Of a stretch of 64,000 nt of DNA, positions 35,501 through 46,839 are shown in pieces; position 1 is the stretch's first letter, and each line of letters opens with the position of its first letter. Source of the stretch: Membranipora membranacea (taxonomy: Eukaryota; Bryozoa; Gymnolaemata; Cheilostomatida; Membraniporidae); the NCBI GenBank assembly GCA_914767715.1, contig OU612067.1:5086001-5150000 (forward strand), in the 5' to 3' direction. Under the pieces are notes generated by a model. That model saw nothing but the letters and a program-made list of their open reading frames with translations, was not told the origin of the DNA and ran no database searches. A program made the position numbers and the translations under genes.

Positions 35501-38500
35501 CTAACAGCAAAGGTAAAAATTATAAACTTTTAAGTCTTAAGCGAATATGAAGGCATCACAAAACATTATGATAATTCAGATTAATAGGTAAGTTGGTTTG
35601 CTGGACAATCATTTAATAGTGAAGGGTTTTTGTCTCCAAAGCTGGCCATAAACTCTTGCGTAATGTAATGGTTTGCTTGTTTTATCCGAAAAAAGAAAAC
35701 ATCACTAATACTTGAGGAGCTTTTGAAACCTATACTTTATTATCCTAATTTCTTTACTACAAACAGTTGGTAGTGTACATAGTCCATGCCTATTATCATT
35801 CTGAATATTTTATATTATTACAGATAGGAGAAGCGTGACGTCACCCGTACCATTCCCTGCTACATCAGATGGAAATGACTACATATACTGCAAAGTAAGC
35901 TTGACTATCGATGTTTAATTCGTTTTTCTCATCTGATTATTCAAAATGAATGTAAAATGATCAAAGCAGTGAAATTCACAACAATTATTTCCTTTAAACG
36001 TTGAGGTCTTTTGGAAGTTTAAAGCTTACAATAGTAAGATGTTGGCCTAATGATCAAGAATTATTGAAATTATTATTGGAGAAAAAAAATTCTTTCCTGG
36101 AAAGTTCTGAAAACTCTAAAATTATCAAACAGTGGCCTGTGATTAGTAGAGAGCATATTATTTCATACCATATTTATTACATTGTGAAAGAAGAAAAAGG
36201 ATGCCTCAACTCTCATGAACTTTGACACCATGGTACAATTTGAGGGTCAGGCCGAAGGGGCTTCTTACACCAGTGTAGAGCAGTATGTATATCTGGCTAT
36301 GGATCTTGGTGTCAGGGACACATTTAAGCACCATGTTCAGCAAGGATCGCTGCACAAGCATAAACAGGTATGATCAGCTCTGTCTGTAAATTCTCTGAAG
36401 TTTGGGGAAAAAAGAAGAGCAGCATTTTAAATAAAATCATAACATTTGATATTACTTGATTATTAGTTTGAACAATACTTTAATACTGAGGAGATGCAAT
36501 ACATGTCTTTAGCTATGCTTAATCAAGTAAATGTACAACTGACATGAAAATCCCAACAAAATAATAAAAAATATGGAGAATTTACCTCTGATAAGCTCTG
36601 AATTGAAGGTTTCACACCATAATGCAGTTTGTTATACAACTTCACCCAAACTACTAGGTTAACCGTTCTATCAGGTGATTATTACCTATGCCTGTGAACA
36701 TCAGGACACCGCTGCCAATGATTGTTATTGTCCATGCTCCTAAACTGTCTTTTCTTTTTCGTTAGATAAAAGGTCATTTTAAGATAGGACTAGCCTATGA
36801 CCACCCGTCTGACCAGCGTGTGATGAGCCCAGGCTATGGAGATTCAGCTTGTCAATGCAGTCTGGCAGAGAGCTGCGGAATATCAGAGACTGTCCCTGTT
36901 CAGGTAATTACCAGATTAATATGTAGTTAACATGGTGACTTTTTGTAAGGTTTGTGACATCAATTTCAAATAGATATAGAGCTTGCACCAGAAATCGTGT
37001 ACCTCCCAGCCCAGCTTACCTGCAATACAAGTTGTCTTGCCCTGGTTCAAGGGGACATAACCGTTAACCAATTATTTATTTTAATTTTTCTTCATTACCA
37101 GCTTTTTTGTAAACGGCAAGAGCAACACCAGGATGTAGTCAGTTAATTGTCAAGATTGCTTACGTCAGCTGCTTGCTTTTCTTTTCATGCCATTTAACTT
37201 AACTTGTTTTAGAACTTGGAGGTCATTAAGAGTTCACCTTCCACAGCTTTAAACACTACCACTAAAGCTGGAGATTACGGATCACAATGTGATCTTCTGA
37301 CAGACAGGGAAAAAATAGAGAGTCAAGAAGCTGAGCCTCAGCTCTTCTCTATGCATGAGGTTGGTATAACCAACAGATTCTATGGTATGCTGTGGTGTAT
37401 CAAAAATAATGGCGAATAATCTTCGGTATTGAATGAAAAGAGTTTCTTTAAAATGTGAAATAATCAATATTGTACGTAATAAATTTATGTAATGAACATT
37501 TAATTGTTAAAAAAATTATGGTATGTAACTGCCATATAAAAAGTGTGCGCTAATAATGGTAGCCATATTGGATTAGGAGTTACTAAGAAGTCAAGAGTAT
37601 AAATCTGAAATTTAAACTTAACACCAGAACTGAAACAGCTAGACGTGTCATTATAAATACTGGCTTCGTCGCATGACAGAATTTTGTCAGTTATAACACA
37701 CACTTGATGAGGTCACCTATGAAGCCAATGACTAAGTATAAGATGTTCGTTAAAAATCTTCTATATTGGTCTATTTGCTGCTAATGTACGGTTATTTGTG
37801 ATAGTTAACTTGTTTCTTTAGGTGAACATTTTCCAACAAGCTTTTTATATTCTTGATCATGAATCCAATGGAAAACTTGTGAATGTCTGTGGTGAAAGCT
37901 TTTTACTGGCAAGCTAACTGTACTTTCATTTTTTCAACAGGCGATGGTCGATGGTAATTCCCAGAGGGTTTTATCTAACACATCGACAGGCTGTACACTG
38001 CCTCACTACAGTAAGACCATGACTAGAGAATGGAGGTTTTTTAACCGGACTCTCAATGAGCTACTAGATAGTTTCATTATCGGCTTAGTGAAGCGATTCA
38101 CAGATGACCATAAGCTTACCTATTCAGAAAAAGTAATAGGTAAGTTATCTGGAATGCTTGGATATTAATCAAAGTTAAACTGGATAAACTTCAAGCAGAT
38201 CAGACTCAGCGGTATCTTGAAAAATCAGCTGATGAATTGTTAGTTTATTATTGTAATGGAACCCAATACCATCACATGTTATCAGAAAGGGCTCGTCATA
38301 CGAAATGGAAACCCTGATATAAAATATTTGACTGATATTGACATATTGCAACTGACCATTGTTATTTACTTTGAATGTTATGTGAATGAACAGTTGAGCC
38401 ACCATCGCGCATCACACTGGACTTAGGATTATTTTTGAACAAATTATGGCATCAAGGAAGGGTCCTGGTGCTACATTTTTTTTTTAATAAAAATTACCCA

Positions 38501-41500
38501 CTGTATGATCAAGAGAAAATTGACAAGGGACCTTTCCTTACGAATGTGAAAGGCCTCTACCAATGGGTTATCTATTCTGGACAACTCAATAGCCTGAAGG
38601 TATTTAGCTCCATCATATGAAGTTTGATAGCTTGTTTTCTTCTCCACAACAATGCTAACAGCAAACCTATGATGGTAAAAAGCCCCCTCCCTATTCTGAG
38701 TAATTTCTGGTACTAATGAGGGCTTATTGATATCATACTGTTGTTTGACTTTTCCAGCCATGGTCAGTGCATATGGGTCGGACCTGATCATGGAGGCTAT
38801 GAAGAGAATCCACACTGGAGATAAAGAACCATCGGAATTAAAATTGAAGCATTGGATTAAAAGTGTAGGCTTTTTGCTTACTCTGACTAATCTGCTCCAT
38901 GATCTGATGGCTACAGCCGTTGAAACCTGGCGCTACCATTTCTCAATGTAAGAAATATAAGCTTTTGCCAAAGTATTGCTGCATATAATAAAAGTGTTGA
39001 ATTGCTGAACATGTAGTGATGCTCATAGTAAGATTTCATTGCAGTTCTCAGCTGCTGAATGGTCAAGTTTTAGTTATGAGAACACCCCTCTGGAGCTTGG
39101 TACATATTTTGAAAAGTTTATTTTCCATCCAAAAATCTCATTTTCAAACTTTGGTGGCATTCGTTCTCCTTCAGTCAGAGTATACTGTTTAAGTTTGAGT
39201 TAGTCCATTGGAATGAGTAGGTCGGGGGTTTGCAACTATGCAGCGAAATTTGAAAATGAAAAATCATAACATGGAAGTTGTAAACCTTACCTATTAAGGT
39301 ACTGGTACCCTGGTAGGGTTGAAAACACAAGCTCTGGCAATGGCCAGGTGTTTTTTAATCATGTGAATTAAAACAAAGATCAGACTGCCCGGTTGAATTT
39401 CTGGAACATCATACTTAGTAGTATATATGGCTATGTTGTAGGCCAATTAGAGTGGACACATGTCACTCAACAAAGTCTATTCGACCAGCTACTCCAGAGA
39501 GCTACGAGATAGTTGCTCCATACATGGATTACACCGACAAACACCCGAGTTTTACTAGAGGAAGTCCCCAACGCGTCTCCACCTCAGCTATAAATGCTTC
39601 GACGCAGAGTTCTCAGTCTAAACTTGATGTTAAAGCTCCGCGTCAGTTTGTCCCTCACCCTCCGGTATGTACAGCCAGGACTGGATCTAATTTTATAAGT
39701 TTTATTTGTATACAGATTGACTGGGATGGAAAACTCTATACTGGAGGATAAACTTTATGAATGCCATTATCTAAGTATAGACTAGCCTGGTAACATCATT
39801 GACCCTGTAATTAATACTTCCATCATGGTACTAAAACAAAATCCCGTTCCCTCAGATATACTTTTTCAATTATGCTGCTCCTAATGAAAATAACAAAAAA
39901 TAATTTTCTCTCAACTGCTGAGTTAGGTACCTGTGACACTTCCCTTATAGTACTAACATAGAGCTGCTCCAGAGAAAAATAAATCTTGTTATATATTATA
40001 AATATGAGAAAGTCATTCAAGGTTTAATCATGTGTTATAAGTAGTCTGGCCCCATTGAAGTCGATTGGTTCCGTTCAAATACCAAAATATTTTTTTTAGA
40101 TTTTATCACTTTATCTTTGACAGGAAGCCCCGCGTCCTGTGAACAGACCAGCCAGACCATGCGCCTGGAGAAGCATAGCTAGAAAGGCTGTGGTACAAAA
40201 GGTGAATGCATAGCTGTTGTCTTAATAGTGTGTTAGTCTTATAAAAATATTATCCATGATATATGAAGTTTTACACCTTTGGATGCAGCTCCGTAGTATT
40301 TGTTTATTTGTTTATTCTTGATATGTTAAATATGAGCAGGCTGTAGATTATCATCTAATTTGAACTTATCGGGATCAAAAGTATACAGTGCACCACATGT
40401 GCAATCTTCATAAGATCAAGACTTATTCTGTGTTCGCCATATTCGCTGCTGAGTTAACATAATTAGTGACATATTCTCTCAATTTGGATCCATGTTGGAC
40501 TGAGTCTGACTGAATTACTATCACCACCTTGTAAGATAATGTAATAAATTTATCTTGCTAGGACCTTGCCAAAACTCGCCTAACAGATAAGAGGATGGAG
40601 TTTCTCAAATACGAGCTTCTGCCGAGTCTCTCTATAGAAGAGTATAAGTTAATTAAAGATGTGAGTCATAAGTTCTGATAACAGTTTGGTACTATTTGTG
40701 TGTTAGTAACTTATGTGACTAAGATTTATAACTTATGCTGGAGTAGACACCCACTATATTGTATTTTACCAGACACTATCTGACCTGATAGTAGTTCACT
40801 GTATAGTAACTGATGTGTAGTTTTATATGATGGTTGATTACTATGTTGTCGCTATATTACAGGGTCGAAATTTCCTGTTTCGAAAAAAACCGATAAAAAA
40901 GTAACGAGTTGTTATTCTTCCATTATGGAATGGTTTATTGTTACCTGATCGCTACCATGTAATCACAGAGTAAGGGTATAAGGATATATATATATCGGCC
41001 TAAGGATATCTAACTATATATATATTTGTATTATATAATGATATATGTAAGGTGAACTATATCCTTACTCTCTGATACATTCGACGATGATCATGTGATT
41101 TATTTTTGATTTATTTATGTTTCATTACTGGTTGATAATTTGTAATGTTGGTTGTTCTTATAAAATCCATTCCGCAAGTTAAGCCGTGAGTGTAATTTTT
41201 TGATTTGATATTTCATCATCTCTGAACGAGTTATTCCTTTGTTGTCAGATATACCATGCAGTGAAATCCGAAAAGAACACTCATATCTCTGCCGCTGATC
41301 TGACTAGCCTCCTAACCACACATACCGGCAGGTCAGACTTCAAACTTACCACCTTAGTATTAGATTAGATTAAATTGAAAAAAATGTGTTATATCAGACT
41401 TGGTGACAGAGGATATGAAGGGGAACACAAAGCTGCAAAAAAGGAATGTTGGAATGTTAGAATTAGGAGGTGCCTTCTCGTGTCTGTTGGAAGAGATGCA

Positions 41501-44500
41501 TTTTTTTTTTTATATCTAAATGTTTATTATTATAGGAGATTTACCATACCTTGTGCTAGAAAGATTCTGCATCAAGTGGACGTCGATGGAGACAAGAAAC
41601 TAGATCTACTGGATTTGCTGTCTATTTTTTATGTCACAGATATATACCTAAAGTCAATGGCAGGCAAGTTATTTAAGACATAAAGCTGTGTAATGTCTAT
41701 GTGTATTACCTGTATACAACAAGGGGTGTTATACATAAAGTATAGGAGTTATATAGTCAAGGACATATTTTCCTTACTTCGTGATAATAATAATGAAAGT
41801 GTGATATGGAGACGTGTTAGCCAGATATTCTTCTTCCTTCTCTTTAGGCCTCTCACCTTTTGTCACATTTTATAATGAAACATACTACTGATGTTACAGG
41901 GGACTTCAGAGATCAAACTCTTACACAGTACTCGGAGGCCTGCAGCTCAAGCCATGTGATCTTATATATAGCTCTATCTGAGTTATGTCAGTCCCTGAAA
42001 CTCAAGATCCCGTCTGTAAGTATCACGTACATGTAGTCAGGCCTCTAAACTATTTGTGAATCTTCGTACAAATCCTGTTTTAGGGATTTGTTTCAGAGAA
42101 GACATTTTTTCTCAAATAAGTCTTGTTTGTTTGTTGTTGTTGCAATTTCAACTGGTACACATCACAAAGTAAATCATAACAAACTGAATGCAATATTGTT
42201 CATTATTTTTATGACAAATAAGGTCATTTATTGTTGGCAAAAAAACCTTACACTAATGTGATTACAAAGTGCGATAATTCCAATCTTACCAACAAAATCA
42301 TATCTTTGCTTAGCTGTTATTTTTTGAGAATAATACGCAACTCATTTGATTTTGATGTTTCAGGGTAGGAATGTCTTCCTACAGAACACGAGCAGCAAAC
42401 CATCAACTGATGGAGCCCACATGAGGAGGTGGGACCTTTTGAATATCAGCCATTCCCCGAGACTGTACTCATTATGTCTGATAGGACACAGTAACAAGTG
42501 GCTGGAGAAAATGTCTGCAAAACTTCTCCAGCCAACCAAAATAGAATTAACAGCCGGTGGTGACAGTATTTGGTGCCATTCTGAATATATTGCTCCGAGG
42601 TAAGTATAAGCATGATTAAACTTTTAATAAAAATGACCGGGCCAGTGTCATTGTCATACTTGATTTCTTCTCCTTGTTGTACTTGGTCGTCTTGTGGATA
42701 GCGTATAGAGAAGAAACAAAAAATTTCGTTAAGTTAAGCGTGCATTGCAATGACATAGAAATAGAAATAGACTAAATAGAAGCTTTAATCGCGCTTTGGA
42801 GTAGGTCCATTTATGTTAATTATATTGCCTGTAAGTCATAATCACTGGCACCGTTCAATAGTGGGAATAAATTCATATTGACTAGCTTATTTTCATACAG
42901 CAACATTCCAAATTCCAACCTTATTATTGTGTTATGATGGCCGGCTTACTCTATTCACTTATACTGGAATATTGTAGGTACGATAAGAGCTCGAAGAGTC
43001 TAATACTACCCATCATCAGCAACAACGGGATTCACAGGTACCCCCTCAGGCCAACCATGATAAGGCGCAACTCGGTATTAAACAACCCTGTGGCTCCTTC
43101 TATATCTGTGAGAGGTAAGTGTTGGTGCAGTATGCGGTCAGGTGCAATAAGCCGAGAATGGTTGAGCAGTTGTAACATCCATAAATACAATGGTAAGAAA
43201 TGCAGGTTAACGCTGTGGCTACAGCCTGTTGTGATTGCTAAATGAAAATTGTTGAAAAAACAAAACTTCAATAGACAATTTTCTAAGTTGTTATTTATGC
43301 CTCAATTCGGAGTTGTCCTCTCTCCAATTTGGTACTTTTAACTCACGCCGCATAGGAAAAACCTGCTGAAAGAGGGTTATCTTGAAAACCGCTTATGCTA
43401 GGATAAAACTGACGAAACTCATGAGAAATTCTGCCAAATTGTCCGCAAAACAGGTAGAAAATGCGATAATTGACTATCCGAATACTAAAAAATTTTCCCA
43501 AACTATGTCCATATGAGCTTTCAATGCTGCAGATTCTGAATCATAAATAATTGTTATCCTATTATAAGCGGTTATGAAGATAACCCTCTTTCAGCACGTT
43601 TTTCCTATGCGGAGTGGGTTACAAGTACCAAACTGGAGAGAGGACAACTCCGAATTGAGGCCTAAATCAGAGCTCAGAAAACTGTCTATTCATTGAGAAT
43701 TACTTTTTTCGGTAAATGCCAAGAAATTGAATCTTTTGGCCACAAAAATAAGTAGTTTGTCTTCCTCATCAGTCACCAGAATATACCGTTTGTTTTTACT
43801 CACCACACTGCATCATATTGGAGTATGTTATACCTGTATGTAATTATATGTGTGATACACTGACTCATTCAAAGTAGCAACCATAGTCTATCAATGATTG
43901 TATGTGACATATCATTTTAGGAGATACTCTGGGTTATAATCCTCTTAAGATATACAGTAACGCTGGGATAAAATCCTACCTGAGACAGCCAACAACAGTC
44001 CACAGTATTGATATGAGGGAAGACACCACCTCCGCCGATATTAACTCCTTGGTAAGACTTATAACTCATACTCCCGTAACTATGATCCCCACAGATACTG
44101 GTCCTTGATCCTGAAACTTTCCTGAATAGTGATCATTGGTTTTGGTCCATATAGTCTAAAGTGCTCATAAAAGTTCCCCCTCCCCTTCCAAGGAAGGAAA
44201 TGGAGGTTAACAAACTTAATCAAATGTTAATCAACTAATATTTTATTTGTGTATAAAAATCATAGAATATATATTAACTCTATGATAAAAATACATCAGC
44301 AACAGTCGGCTGCTCATAAATGGAATGATATTTGTTTGTTATTGTTATGATATTCCATAACTGACAGCTGTTTGCTCTGCAGTAGTGCAAATAATAATAT
44401 GTCTTTGTTTATCTGCCTTTCACCTCTAATGAATCCAAATGAATCCAACAGATCGCCTGGTACAAACTCAGATTATGCCATAACAACATCTATATGATAT

Positions 44501-45514
44501 GGTCTGTTTAAGTAGATATTAACCTTTACCCTTTATTACAAAGAGAAGTGCCTTGAGTTTTTCGGTTTTATTGCGTCATTAATAAAATAGGTAAATAAGG
44601 ATATGCCAATTATGTGACAAATATCTGCATACACCATGATCTACTTGTTAGTTTAATCAGGGAGGGTGTCCCATCCAGTACCCCACCCTCTCTGGTTTAA
44701 GCGCTCAAACTCTACCCTGTTTGCTGGTAGTGGTATAACATTATCAACCACATCCACATGTCAGGCAATTTGAGTAGAGTTTGAGCACTTAAAACTATCT
44801 ACTTGTTGGTATAACCTGCTGGGAATGCTCATGACAAGAGGTCAATGACTAATAAAACACCGCCACCTTGAGTGGATACAGGATATTCTATGTAGGCTGA
44901 CCCATTTCACCTCTGATTTATCCTTATACTTGTTGATAGAGGGAGATCAAACGCTTATCAGATGAAGGCATGGTTCTAGCTCAGATGTTTCTTCAAATAA
45001 ACCTCTATGAAAATCATAAGTTACGAGAACTAGGTAGGTACAAGGTTGGTTCACGCTAGGACTGCAACCTCTAAGAGATAATGATGATATTCAGTGCTAG
45101 CCTCGAAAAACTGTTTGAGATTAATTTCCCGACACTGGCAACCCGTCCAGTCGCTCTCTCTTTATGTCAAGTTGGTTAGGTAATTCTCTGTGACCTAAGC
45201 TCTGTCACCTACCCTCAAGGCGTAAGGTTTGCCGAAAAATTAAAATAAATAGGTCTTTTTTAACGCACTTAACCAATATTCTCATGCTGATTTTAGTCCA
45301 TATGTTCAGTAACAACCCTCTGAGAATGTGGGCGAAAGAAGTATTACCTCCTATTACTCGACCTCAGTCACCGGAAGAACAGGATATGGGTACGGCGGGT
45401 TCATCAGCTAAGTTTACTGACACGCCTCGAGAACTTTACGACGTGTTAGAAGTCCTCCGAGAGAACTCATATCAAGAGAGATGTCTATCTAGAGGTGTAG
45501 CTGCCCTTAGCTAA
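23548..45514 (+). CDS. Large unrecognised modular gene, 34 joined exons
   Basis: Exons, all frame-consistent (8,595 nt, 2,864 codons): 23548-23640, 24067-24195, 24681-24880, 25238-25292, 25847-26171, 26471-26728, 27023-29950, 30380-30511, 30932-31057, 31353-31526, 31847-32359, 32451-32507, 33330-33434, 33748-33885, 34043-34222, 34521-35072, 35330-35512, 35824-35894, 36200-36367, 36766-36903, 37213-37359, 37941-38139, 38758-38947, 39451-39664, 40124-40201, 40562-40660, 41249-41331, 41536-41663, 41900-42015, 42364-42599, 42978-43114, 43921-44051, 44940-45033, 45297-45514. The N-terminal third is heptad repeat, the middle is Ser/Pro-rich, and the last 900 residues look globular. There is no signal peptide or membrane segment at the called start. 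I recognise no family. The start is the first Met of the open frame; the frame stays open upstream to 23513 (acceptor TTTCTCAG), so 5' exons may be missing. One intron is GC-AG. Confidence 0.75.
24067..25292 (+). CDS. Large gene, exons 2-4 (N-terminal region)
   Basis: Exon 2 (24067-24195) has the module DLMKYSIQISAGLKHIGDL, homologous to minus-strand pieces at 1-33 and 100-213. Exon 3 (24681-24880) is acidic then Ala/Ser/Pro-rich, with a short 12-base AGCCAAGCTAGCCC-type repeat (SQASPASQASPANPASPASS). Exon 4 (25238-25292) is 55 bases. Phases are 0, 0, 2, 0 and all join. Confidence 0.65.
27023..29950 (+). CDS. Large gene, giant heptad-repeat exon
   Basis: This is a single exon of 2,928 bases (976 codons), phase 1 at both ends. 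After an acidic lead (ADTQAEEKSP...) come 128 heptads of the form VEQDLPP/VEQDLLP/VEQDLPR, then the shared tail HNPTEHILERD and DEQILKYIHDLVLKPSIEM. The region is acidic and Pro-rich every seven residues, so a canonical coiled coil is unlikely and an extended or disordered spacer is more plausible. The long minus-strand open frame over the same bases is a by-product of the repeat. The two neighbouring exons are small versions of this one. Confidence 0.8.
27103..29790 (+). repeat. 21-bp coding minisatellite, 128 units, with higher-order repeats
   Basis: The unit is about GTGGAGCAGGATCTACCCCC plus A. From 27103 to 29790 is exactly 128 x 21 bases. Higher-order periods can be measured from landmark variants: 336 (27281 to 27617, 16 units), 189 three times (27952, 28141, 28330, 28519; 9 units), 273 twice (28519, 28792, 29065; 13 units) and 105 (29421 to 29526; 5 units). 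Every period is a multiple of 21, so the frame never breaks. Confidence 0.9.
30380..32507 (+). CDS. Large gene, linker and PS-module exons
   Basis: Exons 30380-30511, 30932-31057, 31353-31526, 31847-32359 and 32451-32507 are all phase 1-1. Several end in a diverged copy of the module seen in the triplicated exons: AEKIKCFISSLVIQPSLDF, SEAIKKYLEVQVLQPSIEL and NKLRKYVRTQSLLPSMII. The 31847 exon is rich in SPSP/TPSP. A further possible module exon (31670-31720, DWIKRHMQNVVP) has weaker splice support and is left out of the model. Confidence 0.65.
33330..35894 (+). CDS. Large gene, Ser-Pro-rich exons with 35-residue repeat
   Basis: Exons 33330-33434, 33748-33885, 34043-34222, 34521-35072, 35330-35512 and 35824-35894. 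The content is SP/TP-rich, for example RTPTPGRQSP and VRTPTP. The 34521 exon has nearly five copies of a 35-residue unit (MECHSIARSPSPYCQFSPSP...). Ser-Pro and Thr-Pro sites are possible targets of proline-directed kinases. That is inference from composition only. All but the last are phase 1-1. Confidence 0.65.
34521..35060 (+). repeat. 105-bp coding tandem repeat (35 residues), about 4.8 copies
   Basis: Landmark GAGTG(C/T)CATAGC recurs every 105 bases (34622, 34727, 34832, 34937, 35042). Units encode ARSPSPYCQFSPSPVEMGDK and differ by a few substitutions. Confidence 0.9.
36200..45514 (+). CDS. Large gene, C-terminal globular half with EF-hand-like loop
   Basis: Eighteen exons (36200-36367 to 45297-45514) encode about 880 residues with mixed phases, unlike the uniform phase-1 exons before them. 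Sequence words include VEQYVYLAMDLGVRDTF, AYGSDLIMEAMKRIH and MEFLKYELLPSLSIEEYKL. The exon at 41536-41663 holds DVDGDKKLDLLD, which fits an EF-hand calcium loop at positions 1, 3, 5, 8 and 12 (Asp at 12 rather than Glu); no second EF-hand is evident. The exon at 36200 has a purine-rich acceptor and is the weakest join. The call ends at TAA 45512-45514. Family unknown. Confidence 0.6.
40967..41076. repeat. AT-rich inverted repeat in an intron
   Basis: AGAGTAAGGGTATA at the left is mirrored by TATATCCTTACTCT at the right, around TA-rich DNA, in the intron after 40660. Confidence 0.6.
41664..41899 (+). other. GC-AG intron
   Basis: The donor is CAG|GCAAGT and the acceptor GTTACAG. Joining there keeps the frame (GGG Gly), whereas no GT donor nearby does. 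AG|GCAAGT is the usual context of GC donors. Confidence 0.55.
43300..43665. mobile_element. MITE-like foldback element in an intron
   Basis: About 100 bases at the left (GCCTCAATTCGGAGTTGTCC onward) are mirrored at the right end, including the interior words AGAGGGTTATCTT and CCGCTTAT. Total length is about 365 bases with no coding capacity. It lies in the intron 43115-43920. The target duplication is not clear (possibly TTA/TAA). Confidence 0.75.
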
Positions 45515-46089
45515 TCACATGACACCCTACCTATGAATGAGAAAACCGATCAACTATTACACTCTTGATTAGCCGTAAATCCGACAAAGAATGTAACAAC
45601 AAGCTGACATCTGCTCTATGCAACATACTCTCCCTCTGAGAGTCCATTGGTGTTAGCAGTTTACAGATTTCCGACGCTCGCCTCTTCAGCCGTGACAATG
45701 GTTGTGTAAATAATAAGCATAATTTGATGATATGCATCTTATTTAAGTGGAATCATGGAGTCTTTTCGTTATCCATTTTGATCGTACCAACTACCGATTT
45801 CTATGAAATACAACCACCAAAATGCTTACCACTTATTCATTCTGGGTTTTTGGTTCACATAACAACAAGAGACTGTTTGAATCTTATTCCGGAGTAAAGA
45901 GATCATAAAAGCTAATAGCTGTGGTAAACATTGTGGAGCTAGTCAGAAGTGCTGGGTGAGCTGAACTACTTTCAATGTCTGTGACGATGTCGTCTTGAAT
46001 GGTTTATCGTCTGGCAGCTGCTAGCTAATATACAACAAGTTGAATAAGAATATGAGAGATAGGATGACAATTTATCACAATCAACCCAC

Positions 46090-46200
46090 TCTTTTTGGGG
46101 TATGGTGTGATTGTGCAATTGCTGAGCTCGCTTGCTATTAACTGCGAGGTGAATGGTGTCACAGGAGTCATGGGTTCCAATCCCACAGGGGAAACTTTCA
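46090..46200 (+). repeat. tRNA-derived SINE-like head (plus)
   Basis: A box-B-like GGGTTCCAATCCCAC at 46167-46182 follows a poor box A. It is followed by an A-rich tail (GATAAAAAAAGG). A functional tRNA is unlikely because the cloverleaf is not preserved. Confidence 0.45.
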
Positions 46201-46204
46201 AGGT

Positions 46205-46460
46205 TGATTGATAAAAAAAGGGTTGGTTAAAATCGGATGTCTTATGACTCGCCACATCCCAAAGCATGGGCCGCGAAATTGTAGTGCCTTAATGGAGAGG
46301 CCGCAATATCTGCGCCAGTTTGCTCTCTGTTTGCAGGCAGGCACACCTGGGGACCAACCAAACCCCAGTAGTCAATGGACTGCAGTGGGATTCGAATCCA
46401 TGACCTTCAACATGTGCGTGTAAAAGGACAGCGCTCTAACCAACTGAGCCACCTCCTAAT
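46205..46460 (-). repeat. tRNA-derived SINE-like element (minus)
   Basis: The minus strand from 46457 reads GGAGGTGGCTCAGTTGGTTA (box A), then CTTTTACAC where an anticodon loop would lie, then GGATTCGAATCCCAC (box B), and a 150-base body with a T-rich end. The T-stem has a mismatch, so it is a SINE head or tRNA pseudogene rather than a working tRNA. Its tail meets the plus-strand element. Confidence 0.6.
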
Positions 46461-46771
46461 CCTTTTCTTTTACTTTCGGGTGTATATCTCCTCGGAATTA
46501 AGAAAGTAGCTCTGACAATATCGGTAGCCGGTACCCAGTAATCACTGATTTGTTCCAATGATAATATCTGTACAACATTGTAACCGTTGCGCTTTGCATT
46601 AGGGGTCTGGTAATCCACATCACAGCATTGACAAAGCCCACTTTTGTTCTTAAACTGCGTTCATGATATATTTACTAATCTATATCTAATAACAATAAGC
46701 TTTCTTTCTAACTGCCAGTCATCGTTTTCCTTACAATGGTGAAAGCTTTTCATACATTTTACTGTCACTAG

Positions 46772-46832
46772 TCACCAAGAAATCGAAAGGACATCTTTCA
46801 GCCAAGAGCTTTAAAGAGGATGAGCAGTTCAG
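46772..46832 (+). CDS. Exon a of a downstream exon chain
   Basis: The acceptor is TTTTACTGTCACTAG and the donor CAG|GTACAG. The 61-base exon reads TKKSKGHLSAKSFKEDEQF. It needs one base from upstream, so it is phase-compatible with exon 44940-45033 of the large gene, or with the last exon if that used an internal donor at 45494 (AGAG|GTGTAG). It joins 49652-49749 in frame. Confidence 0.5.
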
Positions 46833-46839
46833 GTACAGC

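Noticed and set aside
38400-38620. Additional exon of the large gene at 38435-38620
   Set aside because: The frame is open, but there is no proper acceptor, and exons 37941-38139 and 38758-38947 already join in phase without it.
44690-44795. Regulatory hairpin built on GCTCAAACTCTAC
   Set aside because: It is a short inverted pair with a 60-base loop inside an intron; it is too weak to support a function.
46378-46457. Functional tRNA gene on the minus strand
   Set aside because: Box A and box B are present, but the T-stem and anticodon stem have mismatches and the acceptor stem does not pair. A SINE head or pseudogene is more likely.
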